In this document: positions 25,729 to 37,589 of the stretch, piece after piece
How positions within the stretch are numbered: the first letter of the stretch is position 1
How the letters are laid out: every line of letters starts with the position of its first letter
From: Serilophus lunatus
Taxonomy: Eukaryota > Chordata > Aves > Passeriformes > Eurylaimidae
Assembly: GCA_013399895.1 (NCBI GenBank)
Contig: VXBA01003072.1
Location: forward strand, 125,466 to 189,465
Direction of reading: 5' to 3'
Length of the DNA stretch: 64,000 nt
Notes under the pieces: model-generated
The model's database searches: none
The model's input: only the letters and a program-made list of their open reading frames with translations
What the model was told of the DNA's origin: nothing
Position numbers and translations under genes: made by a program

Positions 25729-28700
25729 AGGATTGCCAGGTTTAGAATGAAAATAGCTACTCCAGGCTGAGGAAGAGGTGTCCTTTTTGATCCATGTTAG
25801 TTCTGAGTCAGTCTAATCTATGGCACAAGGTGTCTCTTAGGATCATATAACTGGCTTGGCTGGGGAAATACCCTCCTGCTCACACCACAAATGTTTATCA
25901 ACAAAAGAAATAAAAGGTTACTTAATATGCCATTCGAAGGTCAAGTCAAGACATTCCAAGTGTATTGATATTTTTTCCACTGGAAATGGATTCATTATCT
26001 CTTCCTGTGCTGTTTTGGAACTCTATACAATATTAGATGTACATTTTGTTTTCTCCAGAAAATAGATTTATAAGCTTTAGATCTATTTTCTTTATAGCTG
26101 TAAAAATTGCACAACTTGACTTTGTAAAACAATGACCTAGTGCTTTGCATCTTTTAGTGCTTTACTTTTATACCTGAAGATATCCATAGGAAAGCAAATT
26201 TTGCAGTCCACATTCCTGCAATTACTGAATATTTTATTTAATTGGAAAGAAGTAATCTACTGCTTTTCAAAAAATAGATATTACATACCTTGTCAGATTG
26301 CTTTTATATTCAATTAGAGAGAGGTTGTAAGTTTTGGGTTTTTTTTAATGGGAAAGGCAGAGCATTATGTTTTCACTTAAATATATATTTAGATTTCCCA
26401 GGAGAACTCTGAAAGGTGCAAATTGCTGTTAAAAACTTTAGCCTTAAGAACTGGTCAGAAGGAGTAACATGCTTTTTGCTTTGCAAAATATGGGGAAGCA
26501 GGTGATGTTCACACAACTGAGGAAAAAAGGAATTAAAATGCAACACCCCTGAGAGAGGGTAATTGCAGTGAAAAGAAAGATCTGAACTGAATTTGTTGGA
26601 TGCTTTTGGGAGAACACTATTGCTACTGCTGGCAGCCTATGGGAAGCTTAAGAATCACTTTCATTCCTCTGTATTTCACTATTGAGACACCTGGGCTTCA
26701 TCAGGAGAATGTTATGACTCCTTTGCTCCATCATTACCTTTGCCAGACTTTCCTCTATCAAACTATCTGTGTTCTATTTTGCACTGAAGGAAGACAAAAG
26801 CCAGGGATGAGTCTAGTCACTAGAAATCTATTTTACTAATCTCTAGCTTGTTTGAACAGGAATCTGCTTTCCAATAATGTTACCACTGGGTCTGGTTTTT
26901 TCATGTCACTTATCTCGCCTGTAGCAAAGAATATACTAGAATTTAGACATACCACAGAGGTAGGTCTCTCAGAGCAGCTTGCACTGCACTAAATCACAAA
27001 ATAATCTAGAGTGACTACTGTAGAGCACGCTTCATTTTGGAGAAAAACATCATTCTTCTGTGCTGTCTTTATGAAGTTAAGGGCTGTAGAGCTTACTGGT
27101 GTTTTGATAGCTGTATTTTTTCCTTTTTTGTCCAAAACAACTTGCTTAAAAGTTCCATCTTACTCTCATCTTTCCTTCACTGATGATAAAAGAGCACTGA
27201 GGGATCTGGGGTGGTCAGGCAGGGTAGTGATTATATTTTCAGATGCCATCAATGAGCATTAGCTCTATTTTTCTGGAAAAAGAAAAAGGTGAATATTGGA
27301 GATGTTAAGAAAACTTAAATACTTTTGTAGTACTGAAAGTCTCCTCAGACACGTAGAATCTAAAAAGCATATCAAGAGGAGGAATTACTCAGTCCAAACA
27401 TTATCAGCCTGTGTGGTGCCTTGCAGAGAGACAGCTCACCATCAATAAGAGAGAGCTTAGCTTTTTACTGAAGTTATCAATTGCCACTACACATAAACAG
27501 AAATGTTATTTAGTAAATGAGCCTAATGGGTTTTTTCCTACCTGGAGAAATATTTATTAAAAAGATCCCTCACAGACAGACAATGGCAGCTGGAAAATTT
27601 GGACATGGGTTATGGTGATGAGTCCCACATGCCCTACGGGACTTTCTTTGGACAAACTTAAGGCTGTGATTTCAGGTGGGAAATACCAAGTATATGATTT
27701 TAATTTGAAGAAAGAGATTGTTCTCAAGAAGCAATACAAGCAGTGCAGTCCAGCGATTTCAGGGTGTTTTTTATTTTTAACTCCAGGTGTAGTTCAGATA
27801 TGTTTATAGTAGTGATGGAGTAGGGTGATATCTGAGTAAGAGACTCATCTTTGTTTCCACATCTCCTGGCATTGATCAGATTCTCAAGAGTTCCTGTTCC
27901 AGCACTGTCAAGATTGGCATCACCTTCATGGTTTTTTTTAGTCCTTGTTTTTCCCTCATGGTGATCATGGAATATTCTACTCGCTCTGTGGGAGAAAGAG
28001 TGAAATCAGAACAATAAAGACTGAAGTGATACAGTAACAGAGAATTAGTGCTGGGATGGAGTGAGGAGAAAAAGCAGAACAAAAGGTGAATGCAAGAAAC
28101 TTTCACAGGAGAGTGGGAAAAAAACAAAAAGCAAGGAAGAGTGGAAAACACAAGAAATTATATGCTAGCAATTATCCTAAGGAAAGCAAACACAAGTGGG
28201 GGTAAAAAACTCCCAAAAGAAACCCAAAGAAACAGACTCTCCTTCAAAAAACAAGCAAGGACAAATAACACAGGGAGGGTATGTTATTTATATCTGTCAT
28301 GCCATGTAGGTCATGCTGTGTGCCATAATCTGAATTTAATATTTAAGAAATCATGCTAGTTCCTAACCCACAATAATTTCTTCCTTTGCTTTGAGGGGAT
28401 GGGTATTTTATGACCACTCTTAAGATCACTTAAGATTTCAATTCTTTCTGAACAGAATCAAAAGCAACAGCAAAATTCATGGATTTTCTGACGCTTTCTT
28501 GGAGTTCTAAGGTAAACTAAAACACTTTGGGTACAAAGTTCTTAGTTTTCCCACACAACCTTTAAATTTCGGTGAGGATACTCAACATGGTTGTAAGACC
28601 TCACCTCCTTTTTTGGCTGCAGATATTAATATTTTTCATTAATTATTCTATTACAGCAGTTCTCTGATGGCCCTTTCTGTGAGACACTTCATGAACACAG

Positions 28701-31629
28701 AGCCCTTGTCCCAAACAACTTCCAAGGTCTGGATATTTGGACTAACCCCAAGTAACAAGGAAATAAACCCACCACTTATAACACTGAAGAAATTCAGGGT
28801 GGGAGCACTGCTATAGAGTTACTATCAGATTTTGCCCCAAGCCTGTACCCATAGCCACACTTACATGCAAATACTCTTAAATCTTATGAACTTCTATAAA
28901 ATAAAAACTGGCAGGAGCTATTTTTTTCAAATGGAATTAGGAACCATCCAATACTAACATGTCTAGCGTGCCTGTATCTTGACAAGTATCTTTCATGATT
29001 GGTGTACAAAAAAAAGAGCTTTCATGTTACCCAAGCACCTTAAACAAGAGGGACATCAGAAAATAATAGTAGACTTGTTCGTATTAGGGCAGAATATATA
29101 AACCACAGTATCTCTGTGAGGAAATAGACTTCCTGTCTGCTGGTTTTGTGTGTCTAATTAAGTACAGATTTTTTGGCTACTAAAACATTTTTCCAGAGCT
29201 ACCAAGAAATAAAACCTAAACAAGTCCAGTAAAGCCATGAATGGATAAATACTGTGTGACTCTTTCACAGTAAACCTTGAAAGCTCCCACACACAGGTGA
29301 GCCCAGCTCTTCTAACATGGCTATTTTTCAGCCATGATATTTCTAAAAAGCTCTTACTTAGCTCTCCTGGAAAAACCAACTGTAAGCAAGTGTTGTTTTC
29401 ACTTTCATGTGCTCAAGAAAATCACTGTAATTCATCTTTTGATCCATGGCAGCAGCTGCACTCACGTTTGCCCTCTTTCATTGGCTGACATCACATGGTA
29501 CAGGGCTGTACTCCCTGGCTCCTACAAGAGCTGTGAAGGGAGCAATGTTGCCTGGTAAATCCTCACAATTCCTGGTGCACTTTTGACAGCAGGACTTCCA
29601 CTGCACTCCCCATTCCTGCAGCACTTCTGCTCATATGTTATGATCCATCACCAAGGAGAATCCCACAACTTCACAGCAGAACTTTATGCAAGTCTGTTCC
29701 TCCCTGGGGATCTGCCTGTGGTACCCCAGGCACATCTGACTTACAGATGAGGCTGGGGACTGTATGCAGGGATTTTCAGTGAAGAGAAAATGGCAGTGTT
29801 TCTTCATAGAGATGTGGGAAGCAGTGGGCTTTCCAGGAGAGCATAGCTGACATAAATCAAAGGAAACGATGTACAGACATTGTAAGAGTACTGTGAAACT
29901 TGGGAACTCTGCTACCAATCCTGACCACCATCCTCTACATAGAATATATAGACTCCCTTTTCTGGCTAAAAGGGTAATAATCACCTTAATTCCCTTCCAA
30001 ATGTTTGAAATGCCTTTTGCACTGCTTTTCTTGCCCTCTCACCGTGCATCGAGGACAGCCTGAGGTAAGAGGAACTCAGTGAATAACGGGTCTCCAAAGG
30101 CTGATCACCACCACTGGCTGATGTGAGTATTTCTTACAGAAAGAAACAAAGCATCAAACTGACTGAAAACATCTGAACTGACTGGTTGGTGCCTTTTACT
30201 GGAACTCACAGAGAACCCACAGCAAAAAGCCTTAAAATACTGGTGGTGGCAGTAGAAAGCTTAGTCTTGGGACGCTCTCACCAAAGTTTCTAAAGGGAAG
30301 AGGCTTATCTGTGAGGCTGGACTTGGTTTTTCAGAGCTGACAGATTTCTTTAATCCAAAGAGTGCAATGACTATTTTGAGAGGTTATGCAAAACTGGCAG
30401 GTCAGGGAGGCACTTAGTGCTTGTGATATGAATTCAAAGGATGCTGTCATGAGGAAGGAAATCATAACAAGCTCCTTTTCTTGCTAGTTATCCACCTTGC
30501 AGTGCTCTGGGACATCTTTGCAGCCCTTGCTACAGCAGCACAGGGCTTTATGCTGTTGCACAGTTTCACAAGGATTAGGTACTTCTGTTGCTTCTTAATG
30601 AAATGCATTAAAAAGTAGCTGTTTATTAACTCCTCCATTTCCAAATCTGATTCGTTTTGGGCTTTAAAATGGGGCAATTTCTCACTTTTGCAAGATTTTC
30701 ACTACTGGCTAGAGAACAAGTTCTTGCATGAAAGTTTGCCTCACTTACTCTATTGATGTCATCATATCTCCAGCTCTCAGTTTTTACAAATGGGAAGACT
30801 GTAAATAAATACCTTGGAATGTATGTATTCTGCATCCAGAGAACATCAACAGGAGAGTAGTCATAACAGTCAGGCTACTAATTTCATTTTCAGATAGGAG
30901 TAAGTTGAGAAGTTGGATACAAAAACACAGGATTTTGAATATGTGTGGTTAGTGCAAGAGTGAAATAAGATCAAAGGTTCATCTTATTCATCTTAATAAA
31001 TGCAGGCAAAGCCACAAATAGTATTCTCATGTTCTTTTGTTTTTGAGCCACGGGCCTTTTTAATGCAGAGGTACTTAATCATGCTTGTTCAATGTATTTT
31101 CCATCAGCTTGAAGTTATATATCACTGTGCACGTTTACATGTATTGAATCTTCCTGCTGTATCTTTGTGGCTGATAGCCAGTGGGATTAGTGGAATGTAC
31201 AAAATACCAAAGAAACTGTAGATTGAATCCCAAAAACAAAATCTAAAAGGCAGGGTGGTCCTCTGAGTTCAGTTTTCACTTAATCTACTGAGTCATTTGG
31301 TGACCTTGGACAAGCAAAATGACCTTCTGGCACTGTGGTGAGGCCAAGTGTAAAGCAGTGTAAAACCAAACACAGAAGATTAATTGCTGCAAAAAAAGGA
31401 ATTGAGTCAGTATGGTAGGATAGTACCCCCTAAGCTCCCCTTCCACTCATCAGAAAAACCCTAGATAAGATAATATGTTAATTTGTGTTTGCTTGTGTCT
31501 CTAGTGATCAAACTTGGAAAAATAGTTATTCTTTGAAGGTATTTGCCAAGCCTTACAGAGCTACTTCCTTTCTCTCCACTGTTTCTTTTCTAGACTTCTT
31601 CATTGCCAAATTGAGTTATAGGCTCAATG

Positions 31630-31653
31630 AAAAAAAAAAAAAAAAAAAAAAAA
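31630..31653. repeat. Poly-A tract (A24)
   Basis: An uninterrupted run of 24 A. Upstream sequence has no recognisable retrogene body and no AATAAA signal at the usual distance, so I call it a homopolymer and not a retroposed tail. Confidence 0.9.
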
Positions 31654-32043
31654 CACGTATTTGCCACCAGGCCTTTTGATTATTCCAGTTTTTCCAAACT
31701 TGGGAATCAGAAAAGAATTTCAGAGGAAGCTTGCGTCTGAGTCTATTCTGAAAGCAAAATTTTGAGGTTTGAAGGGTCCCTCTGGTTTTGCTTGTTTTTG
31801 GTTTTGATTTTTAATGCGTGTGAGGTGAGCCCAAGGCCAGAAGGAGGATTGCATCAGGAAAATGGAAAGATGAAGAAAAGAGAGAAAAGAGTGGCCTCAG
31901 CCCTAAAATAGCATTGTAAAGGGCGTTTTACTTGGAACTTTCTTTCAGCTGACATCAGTCAGAGTAAGAAAAAGATGCTAATTCAAAAGCTAAAACAGAG
32001 ATTTAAGGCTGGATGTTACACTCATATCTGTTTGATGTTATGG

Positions 32044-32110
32044 AAAAAAAAAAAAAAAANNNNNNNNNNNNNNNNNNNNNNNNNNNNNNNNNNNNNNNNN
32101 NNAAAAAAAA
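32044..32110. other. Assembly gap (43 N) inside a poly-A tract
   Basis: Sixteen A precede the N run at 32060-32102 and eight A follow it. The true length of the homopolymer and anything inserted in it are unresolved. Any frame crossing the gap is meaningless. Confidence 0.98.
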
Positions 32111-32925
32111 GCTGTTCCACCTGGACCAGACGTTTAATTTTTTCAACTTCAGAAACATTTGGTTTTTTTCGATGTCTTTGACCCTGGGTAAGACTAAGGC
32201 AGCACACAACTAAAGACACAATCAGAAAAATAAAAGGAACTGAAGTGCAACAGCAGTTATTGGCATTTTAATTTTTGTTTTCTATTCCTAGTGAGCTGGA
32301 AATTTCAGGAAAATCTTGTTTAGAGCACTGAGGGTTTCAGCCAGGCTTGTGATAATCTCTGATGTCCAAAGTCAACGACAGTGGGAATTTTCTAGCAAAG
32401 CCAACAGCACTGAAATTTTTCAGTGTAATGTATAAACAAGAGACTATTTTCTGTTCATCCAAAAGCTACAGTTTCATCCATGAAGCTCCTTATGCTACAA
32501 CTTGTAAACCAAAGTAGTTTTTTATGCATATTTTTACTTAGCAAGAAAACATAGCAGGCCTGGGAGCCACTAAGGCTGTGCTTTTCATCAGGAAATAGGT
32601 TTGTCTGAATCAATATTTGCAACGATGCCTCTAAGGTCTACCCCATGCTCAGAGAATTCTGTGCAATGATGGTGTTACCCAGACAAAGCAAACCCTTTCT
32701 CCCACCAAATTGTCTCTCACAGATTCAGATTGTGGTGCATAGAACTGGCAACAAGCAACTTGCACATGAAATTTCACCTCAACTTCAACAGTGAATATCC
32801 TTTTGCAATCTGCAGAAAGGAGTGGGGAAAACAATGCCAGCTCGTAGAGGCAAGAATAAATTTAGATCTTGGACCAAGTGATGAGACCCTTCAATGGTGA
32901 AGAATAAGATGTGTTACTTATTAAT

Positions 32926-32955
32926 TTCTTTTTTTCTTTTTTTCTTTTTTTTTTG
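32926..32955. repeat. T-rich tract with regular C interruptions
   Basis: Runs of seven or more T are separated by single C bases over about 30 bases. Simple low-complexity DNA. Confidence 0.85.
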
Positions 32956-34429
32956 TGTTTCCCATATGGTTTTATGCAACCAGAGATGCTTTTTGACCCT
33001 GAATAACTCTCAGTAGACTAATTCCAGCAAGAAAGGAATGCTGGAGCAAGTGTTCTCAAAACAGTGTCAGCCATATACCACAGCTTCTTACTATAAAAAT
33101 TAATCCTATCTCCAGGAGATTGGCTTCTTTAATGAAGATGAGTTATGTGGATGAAGTGGTCGACTGGCAAGCAAAAGGTTTGTTAATCTACTAATCACAA
33201 TTCTAACCTCTATGCTACTTGAAGTGTTTCATCTTTTTACTAACATTAGATAGAAAAGAAGGGGTGAGGGAAAAGGAAAAACAAGTCTTTTCTTCAGGCA
33301 GGTTTGTACATGCTTAGCCAGCTCTTCTGTTCTGGTTTTAGGGCAGAAGGAAAAAAAACTCTGAAACATAAAGCAGTGTGGATTGTATGGAAAATTTGAC
33401 TCAGATCGAGTGCCTGGCCAACACCACAAAATGGACTGGAGACAAATCTGATAATTAGAAAAAGCAGTGAATAACAAAATATTTTTGACTTATGCCATAT
33501 CAAGCAGCCTCTGAAAATTCTCAGAGGCAAGAAAACAGGATTTCATTCCCTGCAGCTCATTACAGTTTTATGTTAGAGCAATGCCATTGATTTCAGAGGC
33601 ATTATACTGATGCAATAATATACCAGCAATAATTGGCAATTAAGCCAAAATTCACCTCATTCTTCCATGACAGTTAATTTTGACAGCAATTTACTCAAAG
33701 TTGCACAAACAACCAGGTAAACCAGGAGTGACCACATTTACGTCAGTTTTATACAACTGACATAAACAAGATTAGAAACACTCCTATTGTATTAATCTAA
33801 TTTACAGTGCCTGGATTTTGGTTTTATTTTGTTTTTAGACCAGCTGGTCAGGGTAAACACATATACTGACCAGCAAGGGTGGGATAATGACCACCACACA
33901 AGGGATGCCATATAGGGGTAAGTATTTCTTGCTGCCTGGTTTTCATCTGGTGCTGCCACTGCCACTGCCAGGTCCAGCAGGTAGTGGAGGCTGGAAAGCA
34001 CAGTGATAAGGGATAGAAAGGAGAAAAGATTTGCCAGAAAACAGTCAAATAAGTGCAAGAGGAGAATAATGCCTGTGAAGAAGCCAGAGCACAAAACAAG
34101 GACAATACCAGGTAAAAGAACCAAGGAAACAGCTGGATCAGGCAGTAGAGTGGAGAGATGAGGAAAGCCTCCTGAAGAAGCCAAAGCTGAGAAGACACGA
34201 AGCAGGAGGAGGTATGAAAGGAGAAAACAAATGCCTGAACAAGAATCTGAAATCAGGTAAGGGGATGAACAACAACCTCTTGTCATAGCTGTTGCATAAT
34301 ATGTTTAACCCCATTTAGGGAAGCAGGATGACAGTGGTCATAACAAGTGTGGGCACCTTCATTCTCCTTAGCTGGATGCTTTAAATGGCTACAGAAGATT
34401 AAGGACAGTCTTTGGAAAGCAGTTCTGTG

Positions 34430-35037
34430 TGTTACACCCTTTTTGCACACAGCAGGATTGCTGCTTCTGCTTGAAGAGAGTCTGAGGAGTTATCAGAGAC
34501 CACAGTGGAGCAGATAGTCCCTGCAGCTGATGGAAAGGACCTGTTGGTGCAAATATCCACACTGCAGCCCATGGAGGATGCCATGCTACTGCAGATTTAT
34601 CCTGAAGTACTACAGCCTGTGGAGAGGAGCCACAGGGCAAAAGTGTGAGGAGGAAGGAGCAGCACAAAGGAACTGTTATGGATTGACCCCATAACTCCTT
34701 ACTCCCAATCCCCTTTCACTTGCCTGTTGGATGAGGGGAAGGATGTAGAAAAATTGGGCTGGGGGACCAAAGTTGAGCCTGAGGGAAAAAAGACGGGGTG
34801 TTGTGTTTTAATTTCTGTCTTTGATTCTCACCATCCAAGTAGATTTTTATTGGCAATAAATTAATTTTCCCCGTCAAGTAAGTTTTGCCTATTGTCTGTA
34901 ACTGGGAAATGCTTGTTAAAAGTATTTATCTCGACCCATAGGCTTTCCCATTTTGATTACTCACTGTATCTGTGAGAATGGGTAGTGAGGGAGCCTCTGG
35001 ATGGCATCTGGCAGGCAGACAAGATCTACCCACCACA
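34430..35037 (+). mobile_element. Avian endogenous-retrovirus LTR (ERVL-like), 5' boundary uncertain
   Basis: The 3' half matches a very common bird LTR. In order it shows GTGGAGCAG with CTGCAGCCCATGGAGGATGC (about 34504-34583), GTGTGAGGAGGAAGGAGCAG (34643-34662), and a CCATCCAAGTAGATTTTTAT block. Then come TTGGCAATAAATTAATTTTC with its AATAAA signal at 34855-34860, TTATCTCGACCCA, and a terminus of CTACCCACCACA at 35037. The order and spacing fit the family from memory; many substitutions and small indels show an old copy. The left edge is not clear; a TGTCATAGCT at 34281 is a possible start. I found no matching target-site duplication beside GTGAT, which follows the right end. No gag, pol or env sequence is recognised, so it is probably a solo LTR. 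Class assignment (ERVL versus ERVK) is from memory and less certain than the LTR call. Confidence 0.8.
34855..34860 (+). terminator. LTR polyadenylation signal AATAAA
   Basis: The AATAAA lies in the conserved GGCAATAAATTAATTTTC block of the LTR. In the family it directs 3' processing of the retroviral transcript. It could in principle terminate plus-strand read-through transcription, though that is not shown. Confidence 0.6.
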
Positions 35038-36077
35038 GTGATGCACATGGTGATTTTGCCACTCCCTTCTTATCTCCCTTGTTCTCCAGAAACACTGAAG
35101 CCTAAGAAATAAAGAAAGGTACCTCATGGTGTCACCCACAATGACTCCAAGCAGAAAATACATTCAAAACAAACACATTCAGTATGTAAAAAACTAGAAG
35201 ACTAGAAGACTAGGAACACTATCAAAAATAACATATAAAGCAGAAAAATGACAAACTCTGAACAAAACATCCCTCTTTGTGATTCGTGTGCTTCAGCTGT
35301 TGGATGAAAGGGAAAGCCTTGTTTCCATCTGAGGCACAACTAAACAGTTACTGCAAAGAGCCAAGTACTTACTGCTTGTGCAGGCTCATTTGCCAAGCAT
35401 GTGAAAAAAATCATAGCGATGCTCTCCACTTTCATGTGCTGTTCTGCCATCTACATCACACATAGAAGCACCAATACCAGATTCCAAGAGAGTTTTGGTT
35501 CAGAATTATCAAAGAAAACAAAAGGCTGATCTATATGGAATCCAGTAGGATTAAATTGGATCCTTCTGAAGCTCTACTTTAGCAGTCAAAGCTGGTCTTT
35601 CTATGACCAGTCTTCTCTTCAAAGCATTGGTAGTGCTGAGAAAGCACCCCCAGGAATCACAAAATTCACTCCTTTAAAACTTTTTGGCTGCTGGATATCT
35701 CCATGGCACTACAGTTGTTGGAAGCCTAGTCCACTGAAGGGATTTAGAGGTTGATTCTGGTGCCAACTCCTAGCAGGTTCCAGCCATTCCCATTTGTCCT
35801 ACATAGTCTCATTGTGACTCTTCAAGATTTCATTTCACAGCATGACTTGCCTACAACCATGTTAACTTTCTTCTATCTGAGCTAACTTGAAGTGTACATT
35901 TTTATCCAGTTAACTAATGGCTGGGTAGTGGCCACTAAGAAAAATCAATGTTTTCCATCAGCTGCCATAAAACGATATTAGAAATGTGCCTCTATTTCTA
36001 CTTGAAATTGTTATTAATTGTTCAACAATTGTGAGATATTTGCTTCTGTAGGATCTTCATTAATACTCAAGATAACG
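35038..36077. other. Unique non-coding DNA, no gene seen
   Basis: No significant frame. It contains a short tandem run of ACTAGAAG units at 35194-35213. It also holds the odd palindrome AATTGTT-C-AACAATT at 36016-36030, just left of a CR1 insertion. Confidence 0.7.
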
Positions 36078-36293
36078 AATCACAGAATCATTGAATATGC
36101 TGAATTAGAAGGGACCCATCAGGATCATCCAGTCCAACTCCTGGCCCTGCACAGGACACCCCAAGAATCCCACCATGTTCCTGAGAGTGTTGTCCAAACA
36201 CTAGAGTTCTGTCAGCCTTGGTGCTGTGACCAAACCCTGGGGAGCCTGTTCAGTGCCCAACCACCCTCTGGGGGAAGAGCCTTTTCCTGATAA
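36078..36293 (-). mobile_element. CR1 LINE 3' fragment
   Basis: The plus strand starts AATCACAGAATCATTGAAT, the complement of the CR1 3'-terminal repeat. It continues with AGAAGGGACCCATCAGGATC, ATCCAGTCCAACTCCTGGCC and GGGGAGCCTGTTCAGTGCCC. About 215 bases of 3' UTR and the extreme ORF2 tail are present and the rest is truncated. The 90-codon plus-strand frame across it is a shadow of the repeat. Confidence 0.93.
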
Positions 36294-37573
36294 TACTGAA
36301 TCATGAATTGAGAGAATTAAAACCATTCATATCTCTACTTAGGCAAATCATTCCCATTTCCCAGGGATATTATTATCTACTAACTTCCTTAAATTGCACA
36401 AAGATGTATGGCTGAAAAACTGATTAACAGAATGCACCTGTGGTTCATTATTCCTCCTCAAATTTAGTAAACGCTTCCTGAAACCTTTAAATTCACTGCC
36501 CAGTAGATGGTCTAACACAGTCACATTCTAAAGTAAATATTTTTTTCATGTCACTCTCTCTTATTCAAGGGTGCACTTAGGGATGTTTAACAAGCCAGAA
36601 GAATCTGCATCTGCAAGAGAAACACAATGTTTGTTAGAATACCTTTTACCATGAAAATAATTTGAAAACTTCAGCAAACAGCTATTCCATTTAAATAAAA
36701 CCACGTAACTGCAAAATTAATCTAGACTCTTTTCGTCGTTTGTGGTTAATCTCTCCACTAAGAGATTAAAAAAACAAACAAATTTAAATTGAGTCAAGCG
36801 TTCATGTGTTTGTAGTTTCTCTATTTTAATGTAGTAATTTTTTTAACACGTCATAATTTTAGCCTCCCCAGTGTCTGTATCTTGGATGACTTCGGTTTCC
36901 TGATCTGTAGTAGTTCTGTACATCAATCTCTGACAAAATTATCAATATCATAAAATCACCAGAGCTGTTTGACTTTTTTTCTGATTTGGATAAGAACTGA
37001 ACATGTGAAAATTCTACATGAAATGGAAACAAACTCCAAAAAAAGATTATTGGAAAAAAAATAAAGTTTGACATCCAGAAATCCTCTCTGGATGATATCT
37101 GATTTATGCAATGAATGTTACTCATGTAACTTCCAAAGCTTGCTGAAGTCACTGAAATGGTGGGAGTTTTTTCACTTATGTCACTAAAATTTGGATGACA
37201 CCCATAACACTTTATTAGTATCTATAAAATGCTTTAAAAATAAATGATGTCAGGAAAATTGTCAGTTATGGAGCTTTTCTTCTTATACTTTGAGTCAGAA
37301 GCAAAGAATTTATTTCTGTGTTGAGAAATGTTTAATTTATACCCCGTATGTAAAGCTTTTGAAAAGCAAAGGAAATGTATTACTCTCACATCAGGGGTTA
37401 TAGTACAGAAAGTGGTTCTTTTGTGGATGGATGGACAAGTTGCACTAACTGGTATAAATAATGTCCAGTTATACAATTATAGAAATGCAGTTTCTCCAAA
37501 CATTTAAAATTATGGGGCATGAGTTTTTTCCTAATGTTAGATATTTGCAGAGAGTCAAAACAAAACACTTTTC

Positions 37574-37589
37574 AAAAAAAAAAAAAAAA
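37574..37589. repeat. Poly-A tract (A16)
   Basis: A homopolymer of 16 A in unique sequence, with no associated retroposed body. Confidence 0.9.

Larger units (their letters stand above)
22206..31629. other. Unique non-coding DNA, no gene seen
   Basis: About 9.4 kb with only scattered short frames. The longest is 117 codons on the minus strand at 29631-29984 and has no recognisable domain. Two palindromic sites at 25577-25599 and 25713-25728 are described separately. I recognise no transposable element here. Confidence 0.7.
31654..34429. other. Non-coding DNA with assembly gap; possible 5' part of an LTR element at right
   Basis: No gene is seen. It contains the gap at 32060-32102 and a T-rich CT7-type tract at 32926-32955. 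From about 33850 the plus strand becomes purine-rich and the minus strand has a 164-codon frame (33792-34286) rich in Leu, Ser and Phe with no recognised domain. I think that frame is fortuitous. Since an LTR follows directly, the 33.85-34.43 kb stretch may be diverged upstream sequence of the same element, but I cannot show it. Confidence 0.6.

Noticed and set aside
31485..31653. Possible retroposed transcript ending in A24
   Set aside because: No polyadenylation signal upstream, no recognisable exon body and no flanking duplication that I could see.
31975..32219. Frames crossing 32060-32102
   Set aside because: They include the N gap and poly-Lys/poly-Phe from the homopolymer, so the translation is artificial.
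33792..34286. A 164-codon minus-strand frame with hydrophobic stretches
   Set aside because: It is Leu/Ser/Phe-rich because the plus strand is purine-rich. It has no recognisable domain, and it overlaps a second long frame on the same strand, which points to composition and not coding.
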